This document shows, piece by piece, positions 63,613 to 64,000 of a stretch of DNA of 64,000 bases; within the stretch, counting starts at the first letter, position 1; every line of letters starts with the position of its first letter. Below the pieces are notes generated by a model. It worked only from the letters and a program-made list of their open reading frames with translations, had not been told where the DNA came from and made no database searches. This DNA is from Pachyseris speciosa (lineage: Eukaryota > Cnidaria > Anthozoa > Scleractinia > Pachyseridae), in NCBI GenBank assembly GCA_016490735.1, contig JAEMWC010000009.1:1966001-2030000 (forward strand), read 5' to 3'. A program made the position numbers and the translations under genes.

Positions 63613-64000
63613 ATGTGACGCGAACTGTATGGTTTACACTTTCGCGTCCTACATATGACGTGAAGATCTCGGATAAATTGTTCGCGTGTTATTTTTGATT
63701 CAGCGTCGTTTACATGCAATGTTGCCATTAGCAACAGTCCTAAGCTAGCGCCCATGCAGTTTACATTTAGGACGCGAAACGTGAGGAAGATAAGAACAGC
63801 TGAAAAGCCTGTTCTAAGATAAGAGGCCTCTTATGTAAGACGCGACTGAAATAAGACGGAACTCTTATTTTGCACCATTTATAGGACAAGTATGGTCTTG
63901 TTTATGTCGCGTCTTAGATTAGACGCCTCTTATTTCTCCCGTATCGAGTTGTTCTTTATCAGCATTCGATACCCAACGTAAACGAAAATATAATTGAATC
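63613..64000. repeat. Possible repeat with GACGCG/CGCGTC motifs
   Basis: AAGACGCGTCTTAT (63149, before the palindrome), GATAAGAGGCCTCTTA, GTAAGACGCGACTG and GTCGCGTCTTAGATTAGACG recur on both sides of the TTAA palindrome, so the palindrome inserted into an older element that continues to the window end. Borders not seen. Confidence 0.5.

Noticed and set aside
1..64000. CRISPR arrays, bacterial operons, prophage
   Set aside because: No spaced direct repeats of CRISPR type, no ribosome-binding-site spaced gene clusters; introns and retroelements show a eukaryotic nuclear genome.

Overview
The window looks like a piece of a cnidarian, most likely stony coral, nuclear genome. This rests on intron-rich gene structure with GT-AG exons, AT-rich DNA, and the repeat mix: Penelope-like elements with GIY-YIG endonuclease, hammerhead-ribozyme retrozymes, a Ty3/Gypsy-type element primed by tRNA-Leu, CR1- and L1/Tx1-like LINE fragments, and many short foldback DNA transposons. 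Species assignment is inference; no homology search was possible. There are no operons, CRISPR arrays or bacterial features.

One host gene runs on the + strand through nearly the whole window (about 4.2 to 61.4 kb, roughly 23 exons). I found it by chaining open exons whose splice phases agree: exons 1-4 and the series from exon 7 to exon 14 and exon 15 to exon 23 are phase-consistent. Its product (about 1,400 residues visible, start and end uncertain) is not a protein I can name. It has a basic N-terminal domain, a long Ser/Thr/Gln-rich middle with a duplicated exon (exons 4 and 7), a possible Death-like segment, an ankyrin-like segment, an acidic serine-rich stretch and conserved-looking C-terminal exons. 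It shows damage: an LTR element sits inside exon 7, exon 7 has a 1-nt deletion relative to exon 4, and exon 5 has a frame problem. It is therefore either decaying, rescued by splicing, or affected by assembly indels.

Layout: 0-4.1 kb, two Penelope-like copies head to head plus TTAA-flanked MITEs. 4.2-16.3 kb, exons 1-6 with intronic transposons and a minus-strand CR1-like LINE. 16.35-32.97 kb, a roughly 5 kb Gypsy element inflated to 16.6 kb by nested insertions: a 2.3 kb foldback in the 5' LTR, a 326-bp internal duplication, a LINE tail in RT, a 1.4 kb L1/Tx1 fragment with 12-bp target duplication, and a 7.6 kb TTAA-flanked DNA transposon in integrase. 33-49 kb, exons 7-14 with a second Penelope-like (Neptune-type) element carrying a complete minimal hammerhead, an L1/Tx1 fragment and several foldbacks. 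50-57 kb, exons 15-21 bracketed by two tandem hammerhead retrozyme arrays in opposite orientation, one with a 14-bp target-site duplication. 57-64 kb, an L1/Tx1 fragment, small Harbinger-like MITEs, a tRNA-derived repeat cluster, exons 22-23, an array of about 141-bp satellite units, and a TTAA-flanked palindrome.

Most of the window is thus mobile DNA. The strongest discovery-type signals are the four intact hammerhead cores arranged as about 254-nt monomers (likely self-cleaving, potentially circular RNAs), the hammerhead in the Neptune-type element, and the way the Gypsy insertion sits in a coding exon with a target duplication that could itself supply an in-frame splice acceptor.
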